From Algiphilus aromaticivorans DG1253 (GTDB lineage: Bacteria > Pseudomonadota > Gammaproteobacteria > Nevskiales > Nevskiaceae), in contig NZ_JPOG01000001.1 of NCBI RefSeq assembly GCF_000733765.1, forward strand, positions 3,668,501 to 3,732,500: 64,000 nt of DNA. The letters are read 5' to 3'. Within the stretch, counting starts at the first letter, position 1. Each line of letters starts with the position of its first letter. Under the pieces are notes generated by a model. It did no database searches. It was not told the origin of the DNA and saw only the letters and a program-made list of their open reading frames with translations. The position numbers and the translations under genes are program-made. Shown here piece after piece: positions 45,418 to 55,178 of this stretch.

Positions 45418-46310
45418 TCACCGGCGGTACCGGCTTTATCGGTCGGCCTTTGACGCAGCATCTGATGGCGCGCGAGCACGAGGTCGTAGTTTGGTCGCGC
45501 GATCCTGAGGCTGCGCGCGCGCTCCTTCCCGACGGCGCCGAGGTTGTGGCTACGCCGGAGGAGGCCACGGGCGTCGACGCCGCCATCAATCTGGCCGGCG
45601 AGAATCTTGGCTCCGGGCGCTGGACGGTGAAGCGCAAGCAGCGCTTCCTGGAGAGCCGGCTGAATGTCACGCAGCGGCTAACCGAGGCCCTGCGCACGGC
45701 CGGCGTGCAGCGGTTGGTATCGGCCTCGGCCATCGGCTTCTACGGCGCGCGCGGCGACGAGATCGTCACCGAAAACGATCCGCCGTCCGCCAAGCTGCAG
45801 GGCGGGCTGGATATCTGCGCTGCCTGGGAGGCCGAGGCCTGCCGCGCCGAGGATTTCGGAGCGCGCGTGGCGCGGGTGCGCATCGGCCTGGTGCTGCATC
45901 CGGAGGGCGGCGGCCTGCAGCAGATGCTGACGCCCTTCAAGTTTGGAATCGGCGGCCCGATGGGCTCGGGCCGGCAGTGGTGGAGCTGGATCCACCGCCA
46001 TGATCTGGTCCAGCTCTTCGCTTTCCTGGTCGAGAACGATGCAGCCTCCGGCGCCTTCAACGGCACGGCACCGAATCCGCTGACGCAGCGTGACTTTGCC
46101 CGCACCCTCGGCCGCGTCATGGGCCGGCCCAGCTTCATGCCGACGCCGGCCTTTGCGCTCAAGCTCGCCCTCGGCGACATGGCCGAATTGCTCACCACGG
46201 GGCAGCGCGTGCTGCCCAAGCGCACGCAGGAGGCCGGCTTCGAGTTCGAGTACCCGGAGCTGGAGCCGGCCCTGCGCGATCTGCTGGCCCGGCCGGCGCA
46301 GGCGGCCTGA
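45405..46310 (+). CDS. TIGR01777 family epimerase (YfcH-like)
   Basis: The 301-residue extended SDR of the NAD-dependent epimerase group starts MRILITGGTGFIGRPL (Rossmann GxxGxxG). NLAGENLGSGRWTVKRKQ and LVSASAIGFYGARGDE are characteristic of the YfcH/TIGR01777 family, and a DUF1731-type C-terminal region (about residues 245-297, PAFALKLALGDMAELLTTGQ) follows. The substrate is unknown. It overlaps the pdeM-like gene and converges on the photolyase gene with a three-base gap. Confidence 0.92.
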   Translation: MRILITGGTGFIGRPLTQHLMAREHEVVVWSRDPEAARALLPDGAEVVATPEEATGVDAAINLAGENLGSGRWTVKRKQRFLESRLNVTQRLTEALRTAGVQRLVSASAIGFYGARGDEIVTENDPPSAKLQGGLDICAAWEAEACRAEDFGARVARVRIGLVLHPEGGGLQQMLTPFKFGIGGPMGSGRQWWSWIHRHDLVQLFAFLVENDAASGAFNGTAPNPLTQRDFARTLGRVMGRPSFMPTPAFALKLALGDMAELLTTGQRVLPKRTQEAGFEFEYPELEPALRDLLARPAQAA

Positions 46311-46313
46311 GCC

Positions 46314-47855
46314 TCAGGCCGCGTCCGGGTTGGCGCGGTGGGCGTCGGCCGCTTCCCGGATCGCCGTGCGTGCCTCATCGCCCTTCCGGCGCAGATTGTT
46401 GATCTGCATCTTCAGCCGCGGGTGTCCCGCAAAGCGGTTCTCGTGGCGATCGAGAAAATCCCAGTACAGCGTCGTGAAGGGGCAGGCCTTCGGGCCCGTA
46501 GCGGTGTCGGGCCGGTAGCGGCAGCCGTCGCAGTAATTCGACATGCGCTGGATGTACTTCCCGGAGGCGACATAGGGCTTGGAGGCCATGACGCCGCCGT
46601 CGGCCCACTGGCTCATTCCGAGGACATTGGGCAGCTCCACCCACTCCACAGCGTCGACGTAGATGGCCAGATACCAGGCGTGGATGGCGCCCGGTCGCAC
46701 GCCCAGCAGCAGCGCATAAAGGCCGGTGACCATCAGTCGCTGGATGTGGTGGGCGTAGCCGTTCTCCAGCGTGTCACCGACGGTTTCACGCAGGCAGTTC
46801 ATGCTGGTGTCGCCGCTCCAGTAGAAGGCGGGCAGTGGCGCATCGGCTTCCAGCGCGTTCGCTTCGCGATAGCCCGGCATGCGCGCCCAGTACAGCCCGC
46901 GCACGTACTCGCGCCAGCCTAGGATCTGGCGCACGAAGCCCTCGACGGCGTTCAGCGGCGCGTGGCCGTCGCGCCAGGCGGACTCGGCCGCCGCACAGGC
47001 CTCGCGCGGGTCGAGCAGCTTCAGGTTCAGCGCCGCCGCGATGCGGGCGTGGTACAGCCAGGGCGCGCCCGTCCACATGGCGTCCTGGTAGTCGCCGAAA
47101 TGCGGCAGGCGATGCGTGATGAAGTCCGCGAGCGCGGCCTGCGCCAGATCCGGCGTCACCGGCCAGTCAAAGTTGTCCAGCGACCCCGGGTGTCCGCCAA
47201 AGTGGGTCTCGACATCGGCGATCGCCTGCTGCGTCAGGGTATCCGGCGCGAAGCTGACGGGCTGCGGCAGCGCGCCCGGGCCATCCTTGCCGAAGCTGGC
47301 GCGGTTGTCGGCGTCGAAGTTCCAGCGCCCGCCGGCGGGCTCCAAACCTTCCATCAGCAGCCCGCTCTCGCGTCGCATGACACGGTAGAAGTGCTCCATG
47401 CGCGGCTGCTTGCGGTCAGCCAGCCAGTCGGCGAAGGCGGCGCGGCTGCAGAGGAAGTGCTCGTCCTCCCGCGTTTCCAGCGACAGACCGGCGGCATCCA
47501 CCGTCGCCGCGACCTCGCTGGCGACATCCCACTCGCCGGCCTCGGTCATCGCCACGGTAGCCGGCTTCAGCGCGCGCAGATCCTCGGCCAGCGCCTCGCC
47601 GAGGCGGTTGTGCGCGTGCTCGCCGATGTGTCGGTAGTGCACCGTCCAACCGCGCGCACGCAACGCCTCCGCGAAGTGCCGCATCGCGGCGAAGAAGAGC
47701 GTGATGCGCGCCTTGTGCGACCAGACCTTGTCCGCCTCGAAGGCGCACTCGCACATCCAGATGGCGTCGCGGGCCGGATCGGCGTTGTGCAGCAGCGGTG
47801 CATTCGCGTCGAGCTGGTCGCCCAGTACGACGAGCAGCCGGCGCGGCTCAGCCAT
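46314..47855 (-). CDS. phrB: Fe-S bacterial cryptochrome/(6-4) photolyase
   Basis: The 513-residue member of the FeS-BCP/CryPro group starts at the ATG at 47855. An N-terminal alpha/beta domain ([18 protein letters not shown]) precedes the helical FAD domain. Cys354, Cys442, Cys445 and Cys458 have the same spacing (88, 3, 13) as the [4Fe-4S] ligands I recall for Agrobacterium PhrB. The FAD region includes [15 protein letters not shown] and [15 protein letters not shown]. It repairs (6-4) photoproducts or senses light. Its start overlaps the DUF2256 stop by 8 bases, a typical pairing. Confidence 0.94.
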   Translation of the reverse strand: MAEPRRLLVVLGDQLDANAPLLHNADPARDAIWMCECAFEADKVWSHKARITLFFAAMRHFAEALRARGWTVHYRHIGEHAHNRLGEALAEDLRALKPATVAMTEAGEWDVASEVAATVDAAGLSLETREDEHFLCSRAAFADWLADRKQPRMEHFYRVMRRESGLLMEGLEPAGGRWNFDADNRASFGKDGPGALPQPVSFAPDTLTQQAIADVETHFGGHPGSLDNFDWPVTPDLAQAALADFITHRLPHFGDYQDAMWTGAPWLYHARIAAALNLKLLDPREACAAAESAWRDGHAPLNAVEGFVRQILGWREYVRGLYWARMPGYREANALEADAPLPAFYWSGDTSMNCLRETVGDTLENGYAHHIQRLMVTGLYALLLGVRPGAIHAWYLAIYVDAVEWVELPNVLGMSQWADGGVMASKPYVASGKYIQRMSNYCDGCRYRPDTATGPKACPFTTLYWDFLDRHENRFAGHPRLKMQINNLRRKGDEARTAIREAADAHRANPDAA

Positions 47856-48012
47856 GGGCCGCCCCGCGGTTGCGGCTGCAGCGCTCCGAGCAATAGCGCA
47901 CCGCCTCCCAGTCCCTTGCCCACTTGCGACGCCAGGCGAAAGGCCTGCGGCAGACCGGACAGTTCTTTTCGGGAAGTGTCGACTTTTTCCGACTTTCGGT
48001 AACCCGTGGCAT
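47848..48012 (-). CDS. DUF2256 small zinc-finger-like protein
   Basis: The protein has 54 residues from the ATG at 48012. Cys pairs in [20 protein letters not shown] and [13 protein letters not shown] form a probable four-Cys metal site, the DUF2256 pattern. Such proteins are encoded next to, or fused with, Fe-S cryptochrome/photolyase proteins. The gene overlaps the photolyase start by 8 bases. Its role is unknown; help with the Fe-S cluster is only a suggestion. The frame is open further upstream without homology. Confidence 0.88.
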   Translation of the reverse strand: MPRVTESRKKSTLPEKNCPVCRRPFAWRRKWARDWEAVRYCSERCSRNRGAAHG

Positions 48013-48088
48013 CGCCGCATGATAGGCAAGCGGTTCCGGCAGCGCCGGCCGAGATCCGCGTTCACTTCGACAGGCGCTGAGAGCAGGG

Positions 48089-48442
48089 ATGCAACGACCG
48101 AGGCAGGAAGCCCATGACCCCATGCGCGGGGTGCCGCCCGTGGCCCCGAATGGCACGTCGCGCGCCGCTTGCGCGGGCCGCATGGATCTCGATGGCCGGC
48201 TGGCCGCGCCGCCTTCCCGCGGCCAGCTCGATTATGCCGGCCTGTTCAGCGAAGACGAGCGAGAGCGTGGTCTGCCCACCGAGCTTATGCGCCTGGCCCG
48301 CCGCCACGGCTGCGTGCGTGACCGCGTGAAGCGCAGCGATGGCCAAGGCCACATCCGCATGCAGCGGATCTCCCTTCAATCGCTGCATGACGACGATGGC
48401 CGCGTGATCGGCTTCGTCGAGACGCTGGAGAGCACCGACTGA
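48089..48442 (+). CDS. Small PAS-like protein
   Basis: The protein has about 117 residues; the ATG at 48089 or a later ATG at 48122 could be used. The C-terminal 70 residues look like the second half of a PAS domain ([20 protein letters not shown], then [20 protein letters not shown]). There is no attached kinase, GGDEF or other output domain, so it is either a lone sensor-like protein or a remnant of a larger one. It lies divergently upstream of the DUF2256 gene and ends 43 bases before the tRNA gene. Confidence 0.5.
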   Translation: MQRPRQEAHDPMRGVPPVAPNGTSRAACAGRMDLDGRLAAPPSRGQLDYAGLFSEDERERGLPTELMRLARRHGCVRDRVKRSDGQGHIRMQRISLQSLHDDDGRVIGFVETLESTD

Positions 48443-48445
48443 GCC

Positions 48446-48474
48446 TGTGCCCGCCGGCGGCCAGTCTGTATCAT
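48446..48474 (+). promoter_or_regulatory. Probable tRNA-Arg promoter
   Basis: TATCAT at 48469-48474 is a good -10 box, followed by a GC-rich stretch (GTCCGCC) typical of the discriminator of stable-RNA promoters. The -35 (TGTGCC, 17 bases upstream) is weak. Transcription would begin about 5 bases before the tRNA. Confidence 0.45.
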
Positions 48475-48485
48475 GTCCGCCCTAC

Positions 48486-48562
48486 GCGCCCGTAGCTCAG
48501 CTGGATAGAGTGTCGGCCTCCGAAGCCGAAGGTCGCAGGTTCGAATCCTGCCGGGCGCGCCA
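48486..48562 (+). tRNA. tRNA-Arg (anticodon CCG)
   Basis: The 77-nt cloverleaf is complete. Acceptor GCGCCCG pairs with CGGGCGC; the D arm is GCTC/GAGT; the anticodon stem TCGGC/GCCGA holds loop CTCCGAA with anticodon CCG at 48520-48522; the T arm is GCAGG/CCTGC with TTCGAAT; CCA is encoded. It reads CGG arginine codons. Its 3' end is partly repeated 150 bp downstream, at the start of a region with accessory content. Confidence 0.97.
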
Positions 48563-48712
48563 ATTCCTTCTCGTACGCAGAGTGGCCGGATTCTCACCTG
48601 CGACGTTGTCGCAGGTTACTCGGGCCATCCTTGGCCCTCGCCCTTCGGGCTCCCTTCGGTCGTGCGAAGAGCCCCTCCATGGGCTCTTCGTCGAATCCGG
48701 CCGGGCGCGCTA
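48563..48712. repeat. tRNA-Arg 3'-end repeat unit with two hairpins
   Basis: The last 22 bases of the tRNA (48541-48562) recur at 48691-48712 with two mismatches (T to G, C to T), exactly 150 bases apart. The T-arm decamer GTCGCAGGTT at 48532-48541 recurs at 48608-48617. Between them lie a 9-bp hairpin (ACCTGCGAC/GTCGCAGGT, 48596-48616) and a perfect 10-bp hairpin (CGAAGAGCCC/GGGCTCTTCG, 48665-48690). The pattern recalls tRNA-linked repeats such as rtT of E. coli tyrT, or a decayed attachment site. Confidence 0.8.
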
Positions 48713-48834
48713 GATCTGGGGTAATGCACCACGCAGCTCAGGGCTGTGTTCCCTTCGCCGCGCGCGCTGAAAGCGCAGCGGCCTCCAGCGGAGCCACTGC
48801 TCGGGTGCCTCATAGCCTGAAGCTTTGTGTAGGT

Positions 48835-48849
48835 ATAGCTGGCGCCTAT
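48835..48849 (+). promoter_or_regulatory. OxyR-like half-site upstream of katG
   Basis: ATAGCTGGCGCCTAT matches 9 of the 10 defined positions of one OxyR element (ATAGntnnnanCTAT). It lies 50 bases before the katG start. A second element 7 bases further on is poor. Peroxide-responsive control of katG by OxyR is well known, which supports but does not prove the call. Confidence 0.45.
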
Positions 48850-48863
48850 TTTTTAATCGATAG

Positions 48864-51125
<2,262 letters not shown>

Positions 51126-51182
51126 AGCAAGCCCAACGCGTGGCGGCCGCAAGGCCGCTGCGCGGCAGGCTCTAGAAAACCC

Positions 51183-51209
51183 AACGGCGGCGCCATCGGT
51201 GCCGCCGTT
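51183..51209 (+). terminator. Hairpin downstream of katG
   Basis: AACGGCGGC pairs perfectly with GCCGCCGTT around a 9-base loop, 57 bases after the katG stop. The following GTCGTTCT is only weakly T-rich, so termination is likely but not certain. The rest of the 260-base gap up to 51386 shows nothing recognisable. Confidence 0.5.
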
Positions 51210-51385
51210 GTCGTTCTGGAGGCCGCTCGCCGCCGTACCCCGTGCCACCCCGGGCGTCTGGTGCGGCCGTCCCGGTCGTGGCGGCCCCGCCCGCACATCT
51301 GTAGATTCCGTGTGGAAGGTGGCGCCCGCTCCACCTCTTCCCGGCTGCAATCGCGCCACGCGTCAGGGAGTTCAAGGTCGCGAAT

Positions 51386-52225
51386 ATGCTCATCCTCGCT
51401 TTCGGACTCGCGCTGCTCGCGCTCCTACTGCTGGCCGGACTTGCCCTGCGGCTCCTGGACGCCCGCGCCGACCGCGCCGAATGGCGCCGGCTGGTGGCAA
51501 AGCAAACCCCGGCCGGCAAGACTTTCGACCCGGCGCAGATCGCGCACCTGCCGGAGCCCGCACGGCGCTACTTCGGCTACGTCATCGCACCCGGCGTGCC
51601 CCTGCACAGCGTGGTCGAGATCGCCATGGCCGGCAGCTTCAGCCTGGGCAGCCAGGCTAAGCCCGACTACCAGCCCATGCACGCCGAGCAGATTCTTGCC
51701 GTGCCCCACGGCTTCGTCTGGCGCGTGCGCTTGCATGGCGGCATGTGCATATCCGGCTCCGACACCGGCCGATGGACGCGCTTCCGCATTCTCGGCATCG
51801 TCCCGGTCGCGCGGCTGGGCGGCGGGCCGGATCACGCGCTGGCCGCTTACGGCCGCTTCGTTGCCGAGGCCGTCTTCTGGGCGCCGGCCTCGCTGCTACC
51901 CGGCCCGGGCGTGCGCTGGGAAGCCGTCGACGATAATACGGCACGCGTCACCGTCACCAGTGGCGAGCTGGAGCAGGTCGTCGACGTCACCGTCGCAGAG
52001 AACGGCTGCCCGAAAGTTGTCGCTTTCCAGCGCTGGAGCAACGCCAATCCCGAAAAGGTCTGGCGCCGCCAGCCCTTCGGCGGCTACCTCTCCGACTTCC
52101 GCACCAAGGACGGCTACTGCCTGCCGTACCGGGTAGAGGCCGGCAACATGTTCGACACGCCGGACTACTTCCCCTTCTTCCGCGCCGAAGTCACCGCCAT
52201 CCGTTACCCCGAGGGTGCTGCGTGA
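51386..52225 (+). CDS. DUF6544 family protein
   Basis: The protein has 279 residues with one N-terminal membrane helix (LILAFGLALLALLLLAGLAL) and a soluble domain of about 240 residues. Segments such as LPEPARRYFGYVIAPGVPLH, SVVEIAMAGSF and RWEAVDDNTARVTVT match the DUF6544 pattern, a family of unknown function with a START/LolA-like beta-rich appearance. It overlaps the M23 peptidase gene by four bases, so the two are coupled. It may be an envelope-associated binding protein. Confidence 0.75.
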   Translation: MLILAFGLALLALLLLAGLALRLLDARADRAEWRRLVAKQTPAGKTFDPAQIAHLPEPARRYFGYVIAPGVPLHSVVEIAMAGSFSLGSQAKPDYQPMHAEQILAVPHGFVWRVRLHGGMCISGSDTGRWTRFRILGIVPVARLGGGPDHALAAYGRFVAEAVFWAPASLLPGPGVRWEAVDDNTARVTVTSGELEQVVDVTVAENGCPKVVAFQRWSNANPEKVWRRQPFGGYLSDFRTKDGYCLPYRVEAGNMFDTPDYFPFFRAEVTAIRYPEGAA

Positions 52226-53169
52226 TCTTCGTGGCCTTCCAGGTCGGCCTGCCGCTGCTGCTGATCGCCTGGCTGGCTTTCCTCCCGGCGAAGAGTCTTC
52301 TCGCATACGCATTCCAGCTACTCGGCGTCGGCCTCGTCCTGCTCGCCCTTGGCCTGGTAGCGCTGTGGGCGCTGCCACCGTGGTGGACGCCTTGGCTGTT
52401 CGCGGCCCTTTGGCTTGTAGCCGTCGTCCGCCATCTCGCGCGATCCGCTCGCATATCGCCGCTATGGCCGACAGGCACAAGCTGGGTCCCCCTGATCTGC
52501 GGACTCGCGCTAGCGGCAGTCGGAGGATGGGCCAGCGTCACCGCCCTGGCCGGCAGAAGCCCATCGCCGGGCGAGATCGTCGATATCCCCAACCCCATGG
52601 GGCCGGGCCGCTACCTCGTCGCGCACGGCGGCTCGCGCGAGCTCATCAACGTCCATCTCAAGACGCTCAACCCCGATGTGCCGCGCTTCGCCGACTGGCG
52701 CGGCCAGAGCTATGCCATCGACCTGCTGGCCATCAACAAGCTCGGCCTGCGCGTCGACGGCCTGCTGCCGCCGGACCCGGCGCGCTACGTCATCTTCGGG
52801 CGGCCCCTCCACGCCCCCTGCGCCGGCACCGTTACCAGCGCGGAAGACGCGCTGCCGGACAACCGCGTGCCCCGAATGAACCGGGACCGGATGCTGGGCA
52901 ACCATGTCCTGCTGCGCTGTGGCGATGTCGAACTGGTATTCGCCCACCTGCGTCATGGGACGGTGCAGGTCGAGCAAGGCCAGTCCGTCAGCAAGGGCGC
53001 GCTGCTCGGCGAAGTCGGCAACTCCGGCAACAGCTCCGAGCCCCACCTGCACATCCACGCCCAGCGCCCCAGCCTGAGTGATGCACCGGCGGCAGGCGAG
53101 CCGCTGGCCCTGCGGATCGATGGTCGGTATCCAGTTCGGAATGATGTGATCAGCGGGCACGAATGGTAA
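52222..53169 (+). CDS. Polytopic membrane M23 family metallopeptidase
   Basis: The protein has 315 residues. About four hydrophobic helices (residues 1-110) precede an M23/LytM domain. The domain shows YAIDLLAINK (Asp ligand), GNHVLLRC, VFAHLRHGTVQVEQGQ and GNSGNSSEPHLHIHAQ (HxH metal and catalytic His). The first ligand His before the Asp is not in the usual HxxxD form (GQSYAID), so the metal site may be incomplete. M23 enzymes cut peptidoglycan cross-bridges. The stop is followed by 166 bases without a supported gene. Confidence 0.85.
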   Translation: MIFVAFQVGLPLLLIAWLAFLPAKSLLAYAFQLLGVGLVLLALGLVALWALPPWWTPWLFAALWLVAVVRHLARSARISPLWPTGTSWVPLICGLALAAVGGWASVTALAGRSPSPGEIVDIPNPMGPGRYLVAHGGSRELINVHLKTLNPDVPRFADWRGQSYAIDLLAINKLGLRVDGLLPPDPARYVIFGRPLHAPCAGTVTSAEDALPDNRVPRMNRDRMLGNHVLLRCGDVELVFAHLRHGTVQVEQGQSVSKGALLGEVGNSGNSSEPHLHIHAQRPSLSDAPAAGEPLALRIDGRYPVRNDVISGHEW

Positions 53170-53335
53170 GGGCGCCGGTGGAGCGAGTGTTGGAGTGTTA
53201 CGCGCGAGTCGGCTTGTGGCATTGTCGGCTTACAGCCCGAACCGGACGTCCACGGCGAGTCGATGCGCCTGAGCCCCCGATCGTTGGCGGCGTAGCCATG
53301 GTCCGGAGGGGTATGAACCGTCCGAGGAGCGCGTG

Positions 53336-53530
53336 ATGACTAAGTGCGAAATGAAGCGGTCACGCGAATGCATGGACGAGACCATCGTTGCAGCACAAAA
53401 CTATGATTCCATTGACTTCGTTATGCCTACAGGCCGTCCCGCGCGGCGGACTTATGAAGCGCGCAACATGATTGCTTCAACGAGCGCGCGGTCTATGCAC
53501 TGTTCGGCGTCACAGGAAAGGGAGAGCTAA
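53336..53530 (+). CDS. Small hypothetical protein before NucS-like gene
   Basis: A 64-residue frame starts at ATG 53336, with GAGGAG 6 bases upstream. The product (MTKCEMKRSRECMDETIVAA...) is polar and has no recognisable domain. Its base composition is lower in G+C than the DNA to its left, like the genes that follow. It ends 3 bases before the start chosen for the nuclease. It could be an accessory or antitoxin, or a chance frame. Confidence 0.35.
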   Translation: MTKCEMKRSRECMDETIVAAQNYDSIDFVMPTGRPARRTYEARNMIASTSARSMHCSASQERES

Positions 53531-53533
53531 ATT

Positions 53534-54211
53534 TTGACGACAATGGCGCGTGCAATTCGGGAAGTCCTTGAGCCAATGAGTAGGCCCGCCACTTCGGACG
53601 AGATCAAAGCCGCTGTGATGTCGGCGTATCCTGGCAAATGGCAAAGATCAACTTTGCAGGCTCATCTGTACGGCTGCGCGGTCAACAACCCGAAGGGTTA
53701 CATTCATCATCCTAATGCTCAAAAGTTTCTGTACAAGAACTCGGATGGAACGTTTGAGATTTATGCGGAAGAGAAGCATGGCCCGAATGAATGGGAACCA
53801 ACTGAAGGCGAAGACGAATCGTCCGGAACAGCCGAACTCGTCGAGGCTTCTATTGGGTTAGAACGAGACATCGAAGACCATCTTGTCAACAACCTTGAGT
53901 TGATTGAAAGGGGCTTGGAGTTCGTTGCGCGGCAATTTGTGACAGAGGTAGGCCGAATAGACATATTGGCCCGTGATTCCAGCGGAAACCGGGTCGTGAT
54001 TGAACTCAAGGTCGGGGAGGCGAAAGATTCGTCCGTGGGGCAAATTGCACGATATCTCGGGTGGTTCAGAAAGCTAGATGGAAAGGATTGCAGAGGTCTC
54101 CTCATCGCAAGTGGATTCCCCGAAGGAGCGCGCTACGCGGCATCCGTATTTCCGAACTTGAAACTGCTTGCCTACAGAGTTCAGTTTAGCTTTGGCGATT
54201 CCGGCCTGTGA
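53534..54211 (+). CDS. NucS-like PD-(D/E)XK nuclease with N-terminal winged-helix region
   Basis: The protein has 225 residues from TTG 53534, chosen because AAGGGAGAG lies 8 bases upstream; ATG 53543 is the alternative. The N-terminus (about 1-80, REVLEPMSRPATSDEIKAAV then GYIHHPNAQKFLYKN) looks like a winged-helix DNA-binding domain. The C-terminus resembles the NucS/RecB-like nuclease fold: LERDIEDHLVNNLELIERGL, then D143 and E157-L-K159 in GRIDILARD and VVIELKVGEA, and a later QIARYLGWF. It may be a restriction or defence nuclease; no methylase is nearby. Codon composition is less G+C-rich than the flanks. Confidence 0.75.
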   Translation: MTTMARAIREVLEPMSRPATSDEIKAAVMSAYPGKWQRSTLQAHLYGCAVNNPKGYIHHPNAQKFLYKNSDGTFEIYAEEKHGPNEWEPTEGEDESSGTAELVEASIGLERDIEDHLVNNLELIERGLEFVARQFVTEVGRIDILARDSSGNRVVIELKVGEAKDSSVGQIARYLGWFRKLDGKDCRGLLIASGFPEGARYAASVFPNLKLLAYRVQFSFGDSGL

Positions 54212-54253
54212 GTCTGGTGAAGGTGACGCCGAACAAATCGCGGCAGGTGACAT

Positions 54254-54595
54254 TTGACCCGCCACCCATTTCTGGCGAAGTGGGCGCTATGGCTGCTTCC
54301 CGCGTTCTTCCTCGTTTTCGCGGGCGCGCAGCTACAGGTTGCTGCCCAGTTGGCAGATCCGGCTGGGCTCACGTTGATGGAAGCCGTACACCTTTGGATT
54401 GTCGGTGTTGAGCCCGGGGGTGCCTACAGTGGTCTTTTGCTCGCGGCCATTGTTCGCGTCGAACGCGCACTCGGAATGTTTTGCGTCGGCCTCGCATTCG
54501 CGGGGTTCGCAGCCGCTGCGACAGTCTTGCGGGGCCGGGAGCGGCGCCTCTATGCAGCGTGTTCCATCCGCGGTGAGGAAGAGTCCAATGCATAA
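54254..54595 (+). CDS. Small membrane protein ending at an integron attC site
   Basis: The protein has 113 residues from TTG 54254; no in-frame ATG occurs early. Two to three hydrophobic helices are visible (FLAKWALWLLPAFFLVFAGA, MEAVHLWIVG, GMFCVGLAFAGFAAAATVL). The stop TAA lies inside the attC inverse core (GCATAAC), as is common for cassette genes. No recombination site was found upstream, so the left edge of its cassette is not defined. Function unknown. Confidence 0.55.
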   Translation: MTRHPFLAKWALWLLPAFFLVFAGAQLQVAAQLADPAGLTLMEAVHLWIVGVEPGGAYSGLLLAAIVRVERALGMFCVGLAFAGFAAAATVLRGRERRLYAACSIRGEEESNA

Positions 54596-54661
54596 CAATG
54601 CGCTGCAGTGCGACGCGGAACCGCTGGGCGGTTTCCGCGCGGCTGAGCGCCGCCGTTAGGC
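54590..54661 (+). other. Integron attC site 1
   Basis: 72 bp from the inverse core GCATAAC to the core GTTAGGC (GTTRRRY). The inner halves pair: GCGCTGCAG against the complement of CTGAGCGC with an unpaired G, and CGCGGAA-CCGC against GCGGTTTCCGCG with an unpaired T. Extra-helical bases are a hallmark of attC sites. The inverse core deviates at one position from RYYYAAC. Confidence 0.8.
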
Positions 54662-54694
54662 TGCGCTGTTTAGCTTGAAATGATTGCGCAATAC

Positions 54695-54734
54695 TTGAAC
54701 TCGCAATTATTCCGGTGTATAGTTGCGAGCTCAA
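54695..54734 (+). promoter_or_regulatory. Promoter with overlapping palindromic operator for marR-hydrolase
   Basis: TTGAAC (54695-54700), 17 bases, TATAGT (54718-54723) is a strong sigma-70 promoter. TTGAACTCGCAA (54695-54706) and TTGCGAGCTCAA (54723-54734) form an inverted repeat with one mismatch in 12. One arm covers the -35 and the other begins at the last base of the -10. This suits repression by the MarR-family protein encoded 21 bases downstream. Confidence 0.75.
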
Positions 54735-54755
54735 GGAGTACGCAAAGAGGTGCTC

Positions 54756-55178
54756 GTGTCGAAAAATGTAGAAGCTGGATTGGTGATAAGCATCATCAAT
54801 ATGCAAAGCAAAATTCAGAGAAGGATTGGCGCCGCACTTTCTCCGCACGGTATTGGTCTATCAGAATATCTTGTTCTAAATCAGCTATGTGTCGCTACAA
54901 ATCAGAAAATTCGGCGTAGCGATCTTGCGGAGAAAGTAGGTTTAAGCCCGTCCGGCGTTACCCGTCTTCTAAACCCTATGGAAAAAATAGGTCTTATTAT
55001 AAAAGAAGAAAATCCTCGTGATGCCAGGGTTAGCCTGGTCGCTCTTTCAGAGGCTGGGAAAAAACTTATTGAAGATGCGCAAATTTCGTTCGACCATGCT
55101 TCGGTCACGCTATTTGATTCACTCGACCAAAAAAGGTTAAGCGCATTCTCGGATCTACTTAAGGTTGTAATAAAATGA
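54756..55178 (+). CDS. MarR family transcriptional regulator
   Basis: The protein has 140 residues from GTG 54756, with AGAGG close upstream; the frame starts slightly earlier but within the promoter. The winged-helix DNA-binding core is seen in IGLSEYLVLNQLCV, then RSDLAEKVGLSPSGVTRLLN (recognition helix) and the wing EENPRDARVSLVALSEAG, with the DxR motif. Helical ends form the dimer interface. It overlaps the hydrolase start by four bases (ATGA). It probably represses its own promoter, released by a small, perhaps aromatic, ligand. Confidence 0.92.
   Translation: MSKNVEAGLVISIINMQSKIQRRIGAALSPHGIGLSEYLVLNQLCVATNQKIRRSDLAEKVGLSPSGVTRLLNPMEKIGLIIKEENPRDARVSLVALSEAGKKLIEDAQISFDHASVTLFDSLDQKRLSAFSDLLKVVIK

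Noticed and set aside
48447-48713. Open frame across the tRNA gene and its repeat.
   Set aside because: It is composed of tRNA and hairpin sequence, has no homology I can see, and the tRNA cloverleaf is complete.
53170-54253. A further attC or an attI site that would close the left cassette.
   Set aside because: No GTTRRRY core with a matching inverse core was found in this stretch, so the left boundary is left undefined.
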